From Flavobacteriales bacterium (GTDB taxonomy: Bacteria > Bacteroidota > Bacteroidia > Flavobacteriales_F > PHOS-HE28): a stretch of DNA of 64,000 nt. The translations under genes and the position numbers were made by a program. The notes beneath the pieces were generated by a model, which worked only from the letters and a program-made list of their open reading frames with translations, did no database searches and was not told the DNA's origin. This document shows positions 1 to 7,156 of this stretch, one piece after another; within the stretch, counting starts at the first letter, position 1, and each line of letters opens with the position of its first letter. The stretch is from assembly GCA_016716605.1 (NCBI GenBank), contig JADJWA010000001.1, positions 1,798,001 through 1,862,000 of the forward strand. Direction: 5' to 3'.

Positions 1-1252
1 TCACCAGGCGCCCCAGACTGTCAAGGTCGAGGCCATACACGCGCGAGTAGTAGTTCCCTAGGTAGGTTGACCAGCGCAGATTACCATCGATGTCGAATTG
101 TGCGACAAAGCCGTTGACCACGCCACCTGCCGTGCCTGTGCTGTCGTTGTATGCTCCGGGTTTCTCGTCGATGTAGAGGCCATTGTCCTGAATCTCACCT
201 CCGATGTAAATGTCCGTTCCGTCGAAGATGCTCCTCACTGCCATCGCGTTTGGATAGGCGTGTGCGTCAACGCCATCATTACCGCCATAGAATGCGGTCC
301 ACTTCAAAACATGATTCACATCAAAGCGGGTCACGAAAATGGGCCAAGGAACATTCGCGAATTGAAGGTCGAAGCCAGGGTCATTCGGGAAGAAGGAGTA
401 GGCTGAATTGGTGACGCCTGCAACAAAGTAGTTGCCTGCGGTATCCGTTTCACTAACGTAGATGTATTCTTCATTTGCATCGCCCAGGTAACTGCTCCAG
501 CAAAGGCCTTCCGCTTCATCATATGCGACCGGTTCGGGCCCCGCCTGCAAGTACAGCGGCAGCTCCGTGTCGTACGCGTCGAACTCGAAGCGCACGAGGT
601 CCAGCCCATTGTCCGGCAAGTACTCGGCATTCCAGGAAAGCGGTTGCGGAACGCCCTGTGCATCAAGTTGGAATGCGCGCACCTGGTTCAGCTTGATGAA
701 CTTACCATCGCGCCAGATCTTCAACGCGCCCTCCACATCCACCTTCAGGCTGTCCTGTCCTTCGAATCCCAGCATCACTTGGTTCGGGTTGAAACCAGGT
801 CGGCACGTAAGTGTCATCACAGGACCGCTGCTTCGGCTGTGCAGGGATAGGTCCACATCCTTAATGAACTCAGGATATGTGATCCCCTCGAATCCGGATA
901 TGGCTGTCACGCCGTTCGGTGCGGTGTGCGGCACATAGTAGTGCCTGACATGGCCGCGTTCGCCCCAAGGTTCCGGGGAGGCATAATTCCTCCCAGGACC
1001 GGCGGAGAGCATCCGGATGTTCAAGATGGTGTCGGGTGTGGTGGCGCTCGTATCGCGCAGCGTAACGGCGAAGGTGACCCGCGAGCTATCCTGAAGAAAA
1101 GTATTCAATGGGCTGCCTGATGAGGCGTACAGCACATCGGGGCATGCAACACCGAGGTTGTCGCGAAGTTGGCCCTCATTCTTCCAGAAGCTGAGGGCAG
1201 GATTCCCGGCCGCATCGAAGAAATCGGGAGGGGCTTGCTGGGCTGGAAGCAT
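1..1252 (-). CDS. SBBP-repeat secreted protein, C-terminus beyond window
   Basis: Only the N-terminal 417 residues are in the window; the frame stays open to the left edge. About residues 20-190 (beginning near FWKNEGQLRD) resemble the domain that precedes beta-propeller repeats in large secreted Bacteroidota proteins (DUF7948-like). SBBP-type repeat cores follow: WSSYLGDANEE near residue 251, VTRFDVNHVLKW near 307 and VAQFDIDGNLRW near 380. Such proteins are usually exported and often carry a type IX sorting domain at the C-terminus, which cannot be seen here. The only in-frame start is the ATG at 1252, which lies inside an otherwise perfect signal peptide. An ATG at 1314 would supply the missing n-region if one C were added at 1299-1301 (see findings). 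Function is unknown; a surface or secreted structural or adhesive role is inference. Confidence 0.8.
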   Translation of the reverse strand, partial: MLPAQQAPPDFFDAAGNPALSFWKNEGQLRDNLGVACPDVLYASSGSPLNTFLQDSSRVTFAVTLRDTSATTPDTILNIRMLSAGPGRNYASPEPWGERGHVRHYYVPHTAPNGVTAISGFEGITYPEFIKDVDLSLHSRSSGPVMTLTCRPGFNPNQVMLGFEGQDSLKVDVEGALKIWRDGKFIKLNQVRAFQLDAQGVPQPLSWNAEYLPDNGLDLVRFEFDAYDTELPLYLQAGPEPVAYDEAEGLCWSSYLGDANEEYIYVSETDTAGNYFVAGVTNSAYSFFPNDPGFDLQFANVPWPIFVTRFDVNHVLKWTAFYGGNDGVDAHAYPNAMAVRSIFDGTDIYIGGEIQDNGLYIDEKPGAYNDSTGTAGGVVNGFVAQFDIDGNLRWSTYLGNYYSRVYGLDLDSLGRLV

Positions 1253-1334
1253 TACCGATGCGGAGAGCGCCGCGAAAGTGAGGCAGCTTCGTAGCGTTGG
1301 GCGCTGGGCTTCATCGCGGTTGGCTTTGGGAGGT

Positions 1335-1342
1335 TAAAACTA
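1335..1342 (-). promoter_or_regulatory. Candidate -7 box (TAGTTTTA) for the SBBP gene
   Basis: TAGTTTTA reads on the minus strand 20 bases before the ATG at 1314, with one mismatch to TAnnTTTG. It overlaps a short inverted repeat, AAAACT-AGA-AGTTTT (1336-1350). The rest of 1315-1448 shows no feature. The position supports a true start at 1314 rather than 1252. Confidence 0.35.
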
Positions 1343-1448
1343 GAAGTTTTCAAGACCGATCTGCGTTCGGTCACAGCCGGTCGCGATCGTGCAATGTGAC
1401 GACGGGCCTCGCGCTTCTGGTTGAGGCCAGCGAGGCAGCATGAGCGGC

Positions 1449-2249
1449 TCAGCGGGGTGATGCACGGCCGAGCCGCGCACGTCCCACCCCAAGGCCGAAT
1501 AGCGCGAGGTCATAGCGCACCGGGTCGGCGGCATCGAATTCGCGTAAGGAGGCGGTGAGCTCCTCCACCGCTTTCCAATCGTCCTGCTTGCGGGTAAGGA
1601 GGCCGAGAGCACGCGCCACGCGGCCGGTATGCACATCAAGCGGCACCATCAGGTCGGCAGGCTTGATCCGTTTCCAGAGACCGAGGTCCACACCGCGGTC
1701 ATTGGGCCGCACCATCCAGCGCAGGTACATGTTGATGCGCTTGGCATTGCTGCCCTTCGATGGATCAGTGACATGCTTGCGTGTGCGCGGCTGATGCTTC
1801 GGCTCGAAGAAGCGTTGCTTGAAGCGCGCGATGGCGGAGCCCATATCGCCGGTCGTTTCGTTCTCAAGGAAAGCCGCTTCGATGCCGCCATGCTTCGCGC
1901 ACAGGTGGCGCAACGCGACGATGAAGTGCTTCAGGTCCGTGCCGTTGAAGGTGCGATGCACGAAGCCGCCCACGTGCTTAAGGTCCGTTGCGTCGGCGTT
2001 CATCACGAAATCGAAGGGCCGCTCATCCATGAGCCGTGCCAGCTTCCACGCGTTGCTGATGATGGTCTTGCGCTGGCCCCAGGCGATGGTGGCGGTGAGG
2101 AAGCCGATCATCTCCGCATCTTCCCGCTTGCTGAAGGCGCGCGGCACCTGGATCGGGTCGTCGGTAATGAATGAAGGGCGCGCGAGCCGGTCGTACGCTT
2201 CATCGAGGAGCGACTTCATTCCATTCCGGTCCTCCGGTCGCCTCGGCAT
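1449..2249 (-). CDS. TIGR02757 / DUF2400 family protein
   Basis: A 266-residue protein of the Bacteroidota-enriched DUF2400 (TIGR02757) family. Recognisable segments are PSFITDDPIQVPRAFS, the block ATIAWGQRKTII and the C-terminal LDVHTGRVARALGLL with a terminal YDLALFGLGV. The biochemical function is not established. The LDVHTGRVAR block and the overall helical pattern recall helix-hairpin-helix DNA glycosylase folds, but that is inference. The start at 2249 overlaps the stop of the upstream YdeI-like gene by one base (TGATG), suggesting translational coupling; family members usually begin at the internal Met (MKSLLDEAYD, start 2219). The length is normal for the family. Confidence 0.8.
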   Translation of the reverse strand: MPRRPEDRNGMKSLLDEAYDRLARPSFITDDPIQVPRAFSKREDAEMIGFLTATIAWGQRKTIISNAWKLARLMDERPFDFVMNADATDLKHVGGFVHRTFNGTDLKHFIVALRHLCAKHGGIEAAFLENETTGDMGSAIARFKQRFFEPKHQPRTRKHVTDPSKGSNAKRINMYLRWMVRPNDRGVDLGLWKRIKPADLMVPLDVHTGRVARALGLLTRKQDDWKAVEELTASLREFDAADPVRYDLALFGLGVGRARLGRASPR

Positions 2250-2866
2250 CAGCCAAGATCCTTGCTTGCAAGCGCCTTCACGGTCTGGCCATTTGCCCGG
2301 ATGTTCCTGGCTGCCAGTTCCACGGAGATCGCGATGCGCTTATCGCGCGTTTGCCCGGTCCGAGCACCGAGCACCCAGGTGAGGATCTGCTTGCGCGCGC
2401 CGGGCGGGAAGGCTTCATAGTGGGAAAGTGCCTTCTTGTTCTTCCTTAAGGCGCGCAGCAGGTCCGCCGGCATCTCAAAGGCCTCGGCGGCATCGATGCT
2501 CGTCCACGATCCGTTCTGCTTGGCGATCCCGATCTTCTTCAGCCCCGCGGCAGTCATCCGCTTCGTGGCGATGAGCTTCTCAATGCGCTCCTTGTTCAGC
2601 TTGCTCCAGACGCTCTTTGGCTTGCGCGGGCAGAAGTACTGCATGCGGCGATCAGCATCGAGCTTGCGGGGCACGCTGTCGATCCACCCGAAGCAGAGCG
2701 CTTCCTCCACCACGGCTTCGTAGCTCACGTATCGTTCAGCCCGATGGATTTTCCAGGTCACGAGCCAGATGCCGGCACTGCGAGCATGGTTCCTCTTCAG
2801 CCACGAGCGCCATTTCGCGCGGCTGGTCACTTCCACTTGTCCGAGCCCGTCGAGCTTGGTCGGCAT
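2249..2866 (-). CDS. YdeI/OmpD-associated family protein
   Basis: A 205-residue cytoplasmic protein of the YdeI / bacteriocin-protection-like family. The N-terminal part has the family pattern W-x-x-WL-x-x-NH-x3-G-x-WL (about residues 20-40), then VEEALCFGWIDSVPRKLD and the block WSKLNKERIEKL. The C-terminal part is basic, and the segment around KNKKALSHYEAFPPGARKQ is characteristic of the family. The molecular function is not firmly known. It sits between a DUF4412 gene (9-base gap) and the DUF2400 gene (one-base overlap), so co-transcription is likely. Confidence 0.82.
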   Translation of the reverse strand: MPTKLDGLGQVEVTSRAKWRSWLKRNHARSAGIWLVTWKIHRAERYVSYEAVVEEALCFGWIDSVPRKLDADRRMQYFCPRKPKSVWSKLNKERIEKLIATKRMTAAGLKKIGIAKQNGSWTSIDAAEAFEMPADLLRALRKNKKALSHYEAFPPGARKQILTWVLGARTGQTRDKRIAISVELAARNIRANGQTVKALASKDLG

Positions 2867-2875
2867 TGGCGGCCG

Positions 2876-3577
2876 CTAGCGCTGCGGGATCGCGAAGCTG
2901 GGCATCTCCATCAGCTGGTACCCGCTGATGTCGAAGAGGGCATCATCCACCTTGCCAGCGACGAGCTCCTTGATATAGCAGACAACCCGCTCATCGCCTT
3001 GCGCGGGCAACCACTCAAACTCGAGCGGGAAGCCCTCGACATCGGTGCGGGCATGGCGGTTCTGTTGGGCGGCCTGGCCGTCCATGCCGCGCGCCATGTC
3101 GATGAAGGCGTTGCGAAGGCCAGTGGCCACCCATGCCGTCCATGTTCCCTCTTTGCTGGTGGCGATCACCTTGGTGCAGCTATGCCCTTCGATCACCTTC
3201 GTCTCCTTGGTCACGGTGACCACCGGCTGCTCGCCCTTCGCGCTGCCGTCAGCGGGGAGCTCGGGCCGCTTCACCTTCATGGCCATGCGACTGCCTTGGC
3301 CGTTATCGATCAGCGTGTAGCTCCAGTTGCCGCGCAGGTCGGTGAGCATGCGCATCTGCTGTGCCTGGTCGGGCATCAACAGTTCATATAGGATCATGTC
3401 GGCGCGGCCCCAGAAGCGGATGTTCACCGGGCTATGCTTGTCCTCCTTGTCGTTCTTGTACGTGTGCATCTCCATGCGGAAGCTGCCGATGAAGGCATCA
3501 TTGCCGGCAGGAATCCGGGATGCACTGGTGAAGAGGCCTACGGTGATCAGCAGGCAGAGGAAGATGGCGCGCATCAT
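2876..3577 (-). CDS. Secreted DUF4412 domain protein
   Basis: A 233-residue exported protein. Residues 1-20 (MMRAIFLCLLITVGLFTSAS) form a signal peptide without a lipobox. The body matches the DUF4412 type: a short strand-rich protein with VNIRFWGRADMILYE, an internal GHSCTKVIATSKEGTWTAWVA segment and a long 3' half rich in strands. Proteins of this type are periplasmic or outer-membrane associated in Bacteroidota and of unknown function. The gene lies 33 bases downstream of the LolD-type ATPase and 9 bases upstream of the YdeI-like gene. Two adjacent Met codons leave the exact start uncertain by one codon. Confidence 0.78.
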   Translation of the reverse strand: MMRAIFLCLLITVGLFTSASRIPAGNDAFIGSFRMEMHTYKNDKEDKHSPVNIRFWGRADMILYELLMPDQAQQMRMLTDLRGNWSYTLIDNGQGSRMAMKVKRPELPADGSAKGEQPVVTVTKETKVIEGHSCTKVIATSKEGTWTAWVATGLRNAFIDMARGMDGQAAQQNRHARTDVEGFPLEFEWLPAQGDERVVCYIKELVAGKVDDALFDISGYQLMEMPSFAIPQR

Positions 3578-3610
3578 GGCGGTGGGGATTTGGCCGAAAG
3601 GTAGAAGGGC

Positions 3611-4264
3611 TCAGGGCTGAATCACCCCATCCTTCATCACCAGCTTGCGGTCGGCCATATCCGCCAGTTCCTCGTTGTGCGTCACGATCACGAAGGTCTG
3701 CCCGAGTTCCTTCCGCAGGTCGAAGAAGAGCTGATGCAGCTCGCGGGCGTGCGCGCTGTCGAGGTTGCCGCTGGGCTCATCGGCCAGCACCACGCTTGGG
3801 CTGTTGAATAGCGCACGGGCCACGGCCACGCGTTGCTGCTCGCCGCCGCTCAGTTGGGCGGGCTTGTGTTCCATGCGCGGGAGCACGTTCAAGCGCTTCA
3901 GCAACTCCTCCGCGCGCGGCGCGCATTCGCTTTTGCCCTTGCCGGCGATCAGGCCCGGCATCATCACGTTCTCCAGCGCAGTGAACTCCGGAAGCAAATG
4001 GTGGAACTGGAACACAAAGCCGATATGAGCGTTGCGGAAGGCGGAAAGCGCCTTCGGCCCCATCCTCGAGGCTTCCTGATCGTTGATGCGAAGGTGGCCC
4101 TCGTCGGGTCGCTCCAAGGTTCCGAGGATCTGCAAGAGCGTGGTCTTTCCGGCTCCGCTCGCACCCACGATGCTCACCACCTCACCCTTCGCCACGCGCA
4201 GGTCCACGCCTTTCAGCACTTCCAAGGCGCCGTAGCGCTTGCGGATCCCGATGGCTTCGATCAT
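3611..4264 (-). CDS. lolD: ABC transporter ATPase, LolD type
   Basis: A 217-residue nucleotide-binding subunit of the LolD / MacB / FtsE class. Walker A GASGAGKT is at residues 34-41, the signature LSGGEQQR is in the second half, Walker B VVLADEPS follows, and the switch His is in IVTHNEE. By homology it would energise release of lipoproteins from the inner membrane with LolC/E-type permeases. No permease gene is adjacent, as is common in Bacteroidota, so the LolD assignment rests on sequence class only. It is the first gene of a minus-strand run that continues into DUF4412, YdeI and DUF2400 genes, and it is divergent from sucC with a 70-base shared upstream region. Confidence 0.85.
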   Translation of the reverse strand: MIEAIGIRKRYGALEVLKGVDLRVAKGEVVSIVGASGAGKTTLLQILGTLERPDEGHLRINDQEASRMGPKALSAFRNAHIGFVFQFHHLLPEFTALENVMMPGLIAGKGKSECAPRAEELLKRLNVLPRMEHKPAQLSGGEQQRVAVARALFNSPSVVLADEPSGNLDSAHARELHQLFFDLRKELGQTFVIVTHNEELADMADRKLVMKDGVIQP

Positions 4265-4304
4265 GGCGTAAAGGAAGCCACGGAGCGTGAATCGGGCCGC
4301 GGGC

Positions 4305-4312
4305 TACTTTCG
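4305..4312 (+). promoter_or_regulatory. -7 box (TACTTTCG) of sucC
   Basis: TACTTTCG matches the Bacteroidota -7 element TAnnTTTG except for one T-to-C change and ends 22 bases before the sucC ATG at 4335, inside the divergent lolD-sucC spacer. A clear TTTG at -33 is not seen. Confidence 0.5.
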
Positions 4313-4334
4313 CCGCGCATCCGAATCGATCCGC

Positions 4335-5525
4335 ATGAACCTGCACGAGTACCAAGGCAAGAGCATCCTCGCCCAGCATGGCGTCCGCATCCAACGTGGA
4401 CTGGTGGCCTACAATGCCGATGAGGCCGTTGATCAAGCCAAGCGGCTGGCCCAGGAGACCGGCACCAAGTTCTGGGTGGTTAAGGCGCAGATCCATGCAG
4501 GCGGCCGTGGCAAAGGCGGTGGCGTGAAGCTCGCCAAGAGCATCGACGAGGTGCGCGAGAAGGCCGAGGCCATCATTGGCATGCAGCTCATCACGCCGCA
4601 AACGCCGCCGACGGGCAAGAAGGTGCACAAAGTGCTCATCGCGGAGGACATGTATTACCCCGGTGCCAGTGAGACCAAGGAGTATTACATGAGCGTGCTG
4701 CTCGATCGAGCCAGCGGCAGGAACATCATCATGTACAGCACCGAGGGCGGCATGGACATCGAGGAGGTGGCCGAGCGCACGCCCGAGAAGATCTTCAAGG
4801 AGGAGGTGGATCCGCGCGTGGGCCTGCGCCCCTTCCAATGCAACAAGATCGCTGTGAACCTGGGCTGCAACGGCAACGCGAAGAAGGAGATGGTGAAGTT
4901 CGTGGCCGCGCTCTACAAGGCATACGAGAGCAGCGATGCCGCCATGTTCGAGATCAACCCGGTGCTCAAGACCAGCGATGACAAGATCGCGGCTGTTGAT
5001 GCCAAGGTGCGCCTCGATGGCAATGCGCTCTTCCGCCATCCCGACTACGTGGAGATGCGCGACAAGACCGAAGAGGACCCCATTGAAGTGGAGGCGGGCG
5101 AAGCGGGCCTCAACTACGTGCGCCTCGATGGCAATGTGGGCTGCATGGTGAATGGCGCGGGCCTCGCCATGGCGACGATGGACATCATCAAGCTCAGCGG
5201 TGGCGAACCGGCCAACTTCCTCGATGTGGGCGGCACGGCCGATGCGGCGCGCGTGGAGAAGGCTTTCCGCATCATCCTGAAGGACGAGCGCGTGAAGGCG
5301 ATCCTGGTGAACATCTTCGGCGGGATCGTGCGCTGCGACCGCGTCGCGCAGGGCATAGTGGATGCCTATAAGAACATCGGCGACATCCAGGTGCCCATCA
5401 TCGTGCGCCTTCAAGGCACCAACGCGGTGGAGGCGAAGGAGCTCATTGACAGGAGCGGCCTGAAAGTGCTGAGCGCTGTGGCGCTGCAAGAGGCTGCGGA
5501 CCGGGTGAAGGAGGTGCTGGCCTGA
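4335..5525 (+). CDS. sucC: Succinyl-CoA synthetase (ADP-forming) beta subunit
   Basis: A 396-residue protein; the usual length is about 390. It starts with the invariant MNLHEYQGK, which fixes the start at 4335. It has an N-terminal ATP-grasp domain (KAQIHAGGRGKGGGVKLA near residues 45-65), the metal/nucleotide region with EINPVL, and a C-terminal CoA-ligase domain with GGTADAARVEKAFRIILKD and the loop VNIFGGIVRCD. It catalyses succinyl-CoA to succinate with substrate-level ATP formation in the citric acid cycle, together with SucD. No sucD lies in the window; unlinked sucC and sucD are common in Bacteroidota. It probably shares a transcript with the hydrolase gene 3 bases downstream. Confidence 0.96.
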   Translation: MNLHEYQGKSILAQHGVRIQRGLVAYNADEAVDQAKRLAQETGTKFWVVKAQIHAGGRGKGGGVKLAKSIDEVREKAEAIIGMQLITPQTPPTGKKVHKVLIAEDMYYPGASETKEYYMSVLLDRASGRNIIMYSTEGGMDIEEVAERTPEKIFKEEVDPRVGLRPFQCNKIAVNLGCNGNAKKEMVKFVAALYKAYESSDAAMFEINPVLKTSDDKIAAVDAKVRLDGNALFRHPDYVEMRDKTEEDPIEVEAGEAGLNYVRLDGNVGCMVNGAGLAMATMDIIKLSGGEPANFLDVGGTADAARVEKAFRIILKDERVKAILVNIFGGIVRCDRVAQGIVDAYKNIGDIQVPIIVRLQGTNAVEAKELIDRSGLKVLSAVALQEAADRVKEVLA

Positions 5526-5528
5526 GCG

Positions 5529-6209
5529 ATGGCCCTGCTCCTATTGCACGGTGCCTTGGGCAGCGCGCGCCAATTGGCGGATCTACAGCAACGCATCGGA
5601 GGAATCGCCATCGACCTCTCGGGCCACGGCGATCGCGGGATTCCCTCCGAGGGCATCCGATTCGAGCAATTCATCAGCGATATCGATCGCGCCTATAAGG
5701 AACAGAAGTGGGACCGGGCGGATCTCTTCGGCTACAGCATGGGCGGTTATGCAGCCATGCTCTATGCGGCGCAGCACCCGGAGCGTGTTCGGTCGGTGGT
5801 CACGCTGGGCACCAAGTACCTCTGGACCGAAGAGGGCTTGCAGAAGGAGCTGCGCATGCTCGATCCCGAGGCGATGGAGCAAAAGGTGCCGGTATTCGCA
5901 CAGGCCTTGGCCGAAGCGCATGGCAAGGCTCGATGGAGGAGCGTTGTGCGGGCCATCGCCAGGAGCATGACCGAGCTTGCCCGGATGCCGTTGCTGACAC
6001 CGGAGGTCTGTTCACGGATCCAAAGCCCGGCGCTCATCTGCGTGGGCGAGAACGATAGCACGGCAGTCCCCGACGACACGCGACTCTTCGCGCGAAGGGT
6101 GAAAGGCGCTGAGGTGCTCATACTTCCCAACACGCCGCACCCTTTGGGCAAGGTGGATCCGGCCTTCTTCGTCCCGCGCTTGATGGAGTTCTGGTTCGCG
6201 ATCCCCTAG
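5529..6209 (+). CDS. Alpha/beta-fold hydrolase
   Basis: A 226-residue cytoplasmic alpha/beta hydrolase. The oxyanion segment LLLHGALGSARQL is at the N-terminus, the nucleophile elbow GYSMGG places Ser70, Asp176 lies in GENDSTAVPDD and His204 in NTPHPLGK, giving a complete Ser-Asp-His triad. The substrate cannot be read from the sequence; the small cap region (about residues 95-155) suggests an esterase or thioesterase. It follows sucC by 3 bases with no promoter between. Its 3' end overlaps the convergent gene at 6206 by 4 bases. Confidence 0.85.
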   Translation: MALLLLHGALGSARQLADLQQRIGGIAIDLSGHGDRGIPSEGIRFEQFISDIDRAYKEQKWDRADLFGYSMGGYAAMLYAAQHPERVRSVVTLGTKYLWTEEGLQKELRMLDPEAMEQKVPVFAQALAEAHGKARWRSVVRAIARSMTELARMPLLTPEVCSRIQSPALICVGENDSTAVPDDTRLFARRVKGAEVLILPNTPHPLGKVDPAFFVPRLMEFWFAIP

Positions 6210-7093
6210 CGGAAAAAGAGCCAGCGCCTTCTCCTCTTCTCTTCCTTCGGAGGCTTCGGCAGTCCCGGCAGATGCTCTTGCCCCGGCGTGACCTTGGTCT
6301 CAGCCCATCCTTCGATCACCACGAAGAGCTTCCGGTGCTCCGCGCTCATCTTCCTCTCTTCGGTGCGGATGCGCGCTACGGCCTTGTTGCGGTCGCCGAG
6401 GACCACCTGCACGATGTTCAGGTCAACGAGGCCATGCCAATCCGGCCACGCTTCTCCCTTGCTGTACGTGCCGATACGGATGGTATCGTCGGGAGCCATG
6501 GTCCACGTGCCACCTGGTAGGGCGGGCGAAGGCTCCTTCGGGGTAGCTGCAACGCGCACTGCAGCGTTCGTCGGGTTCACTACGAAGAGCTCACTCTGGA
6601 ACATCTTCTGGCATTCGGTCACTTCCTGCTTTGACAGCTCGGAGGGAGGGCTTGTTTGGGGGGGCGTTCGGGATGGAGGCCAATCCATGCGCGGAATGGG
6701 ACCGTAGTTGTCGTGCCCCTGTTCCATGAAGCCGGTCTTATTGCCTTGGTCATCAAAAGCCGTGGTGCTCCGGTGCCACTGGATGCCACCGTCCGGCGCA
6801 TCGCTCGTTTCCGCCTTGCTCACCGCACCGTTCGCATGGTAGCTGAAGCGGACCGACGAATGCCCGGCAAAGCGACGGGTCTGTCCCTCGAAGATGACTT
6901 CGCCATTCTGCTTGTAGGCCCAGCTGCGGCCCCAACGGTCATCCCTGTCGCGCCATTCCTTGGTGCTCACTTGGCCACTGGTGAAGTAGCGTACCACAAC
7001 GGTCCCGGTATCGGTCTTGAAGGTGCGCTCCTTCGGTTGGGCCGAAGAAGCCGCGCACAGGGCGAGAAGGGGCACGAATGCAAGGAGTCGCAT
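6206..7093 (-). CDS. Secreted protein of unknown function
   Basis: A 295-residue exported protein with signal peptide MRLLAFVPLLALCAASSAQ. Residues 25-125 contain repeated short strands of the kind seen in YwqK / MORN-like variant repeats (GEVIFEGQTRRFAG, FSYHANGAVSKAET). A proline-rich linker follows (PPSRTPPQTSPPSE), then a second strand-rich domain (about 165-270), ending in a strongly basic tail, KEEKRRRRWLFFR. I do not recognise a family for the C-terminal half. It stands alone between convergent and divergent neighbours. The basic tail after a secreted domain is unusual. Confidence 0.75.
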   Translation of the reverse strand: MRLLAFVPLLALCAASSAQPKERTFKTDTGTVVVRYFTSGQVSTKEWRDRDDRWGRSWAYKQNGEVIFEGQTRRFAGHSSVRFSYHANGAVSKAETSDAPDGGIQWHRSTTAFDDQGNKTGFMEQGHDNYGPIPRMDWPPSRTPPQTSPPSELSKQEVTECQKMFQSELFVVNPTNAAVRVAATPKEPSPALPGGTWTMAPDDTIRIGTYSKGEAWPDWHGLVDLNIVQVVLGDRNKAVARIRTEERKMSAEHRKLFVVIEGWAETKVTPGQEHLPGLPKPPKEEKRRRRWLFFR

Positions 7094-7156
7094 GGCAGGC
7101 CGAAGCCAAAGTTCGGGCCAGCCCTTCGCATCTTCGCGCTCCCAAGATTGCTATAC

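Noticed and set aside
1336..1350. Inverted repeat AAAACT-AGA-AGTTTT as a terminator of the DUF2400 gene
   Set aside because: It lies about 100 bases after the stop, is weak (6 AT-rich pairs) and overlaps a likely promoter box of the next gene.
4182..5489. A 435-codon minus-strand frame across sucC
   Set aside because: It is a shadow of sucC with compositionally biased (Ala/His/Leu) translation and no recognisable domain.
6656..7156. A 167-codon upstream extension of accC
   Set aside because: It is antisense to the secreted protein gene at 6206-7093, and the conserved biotin carboxylase N-terminus begins at 7157.
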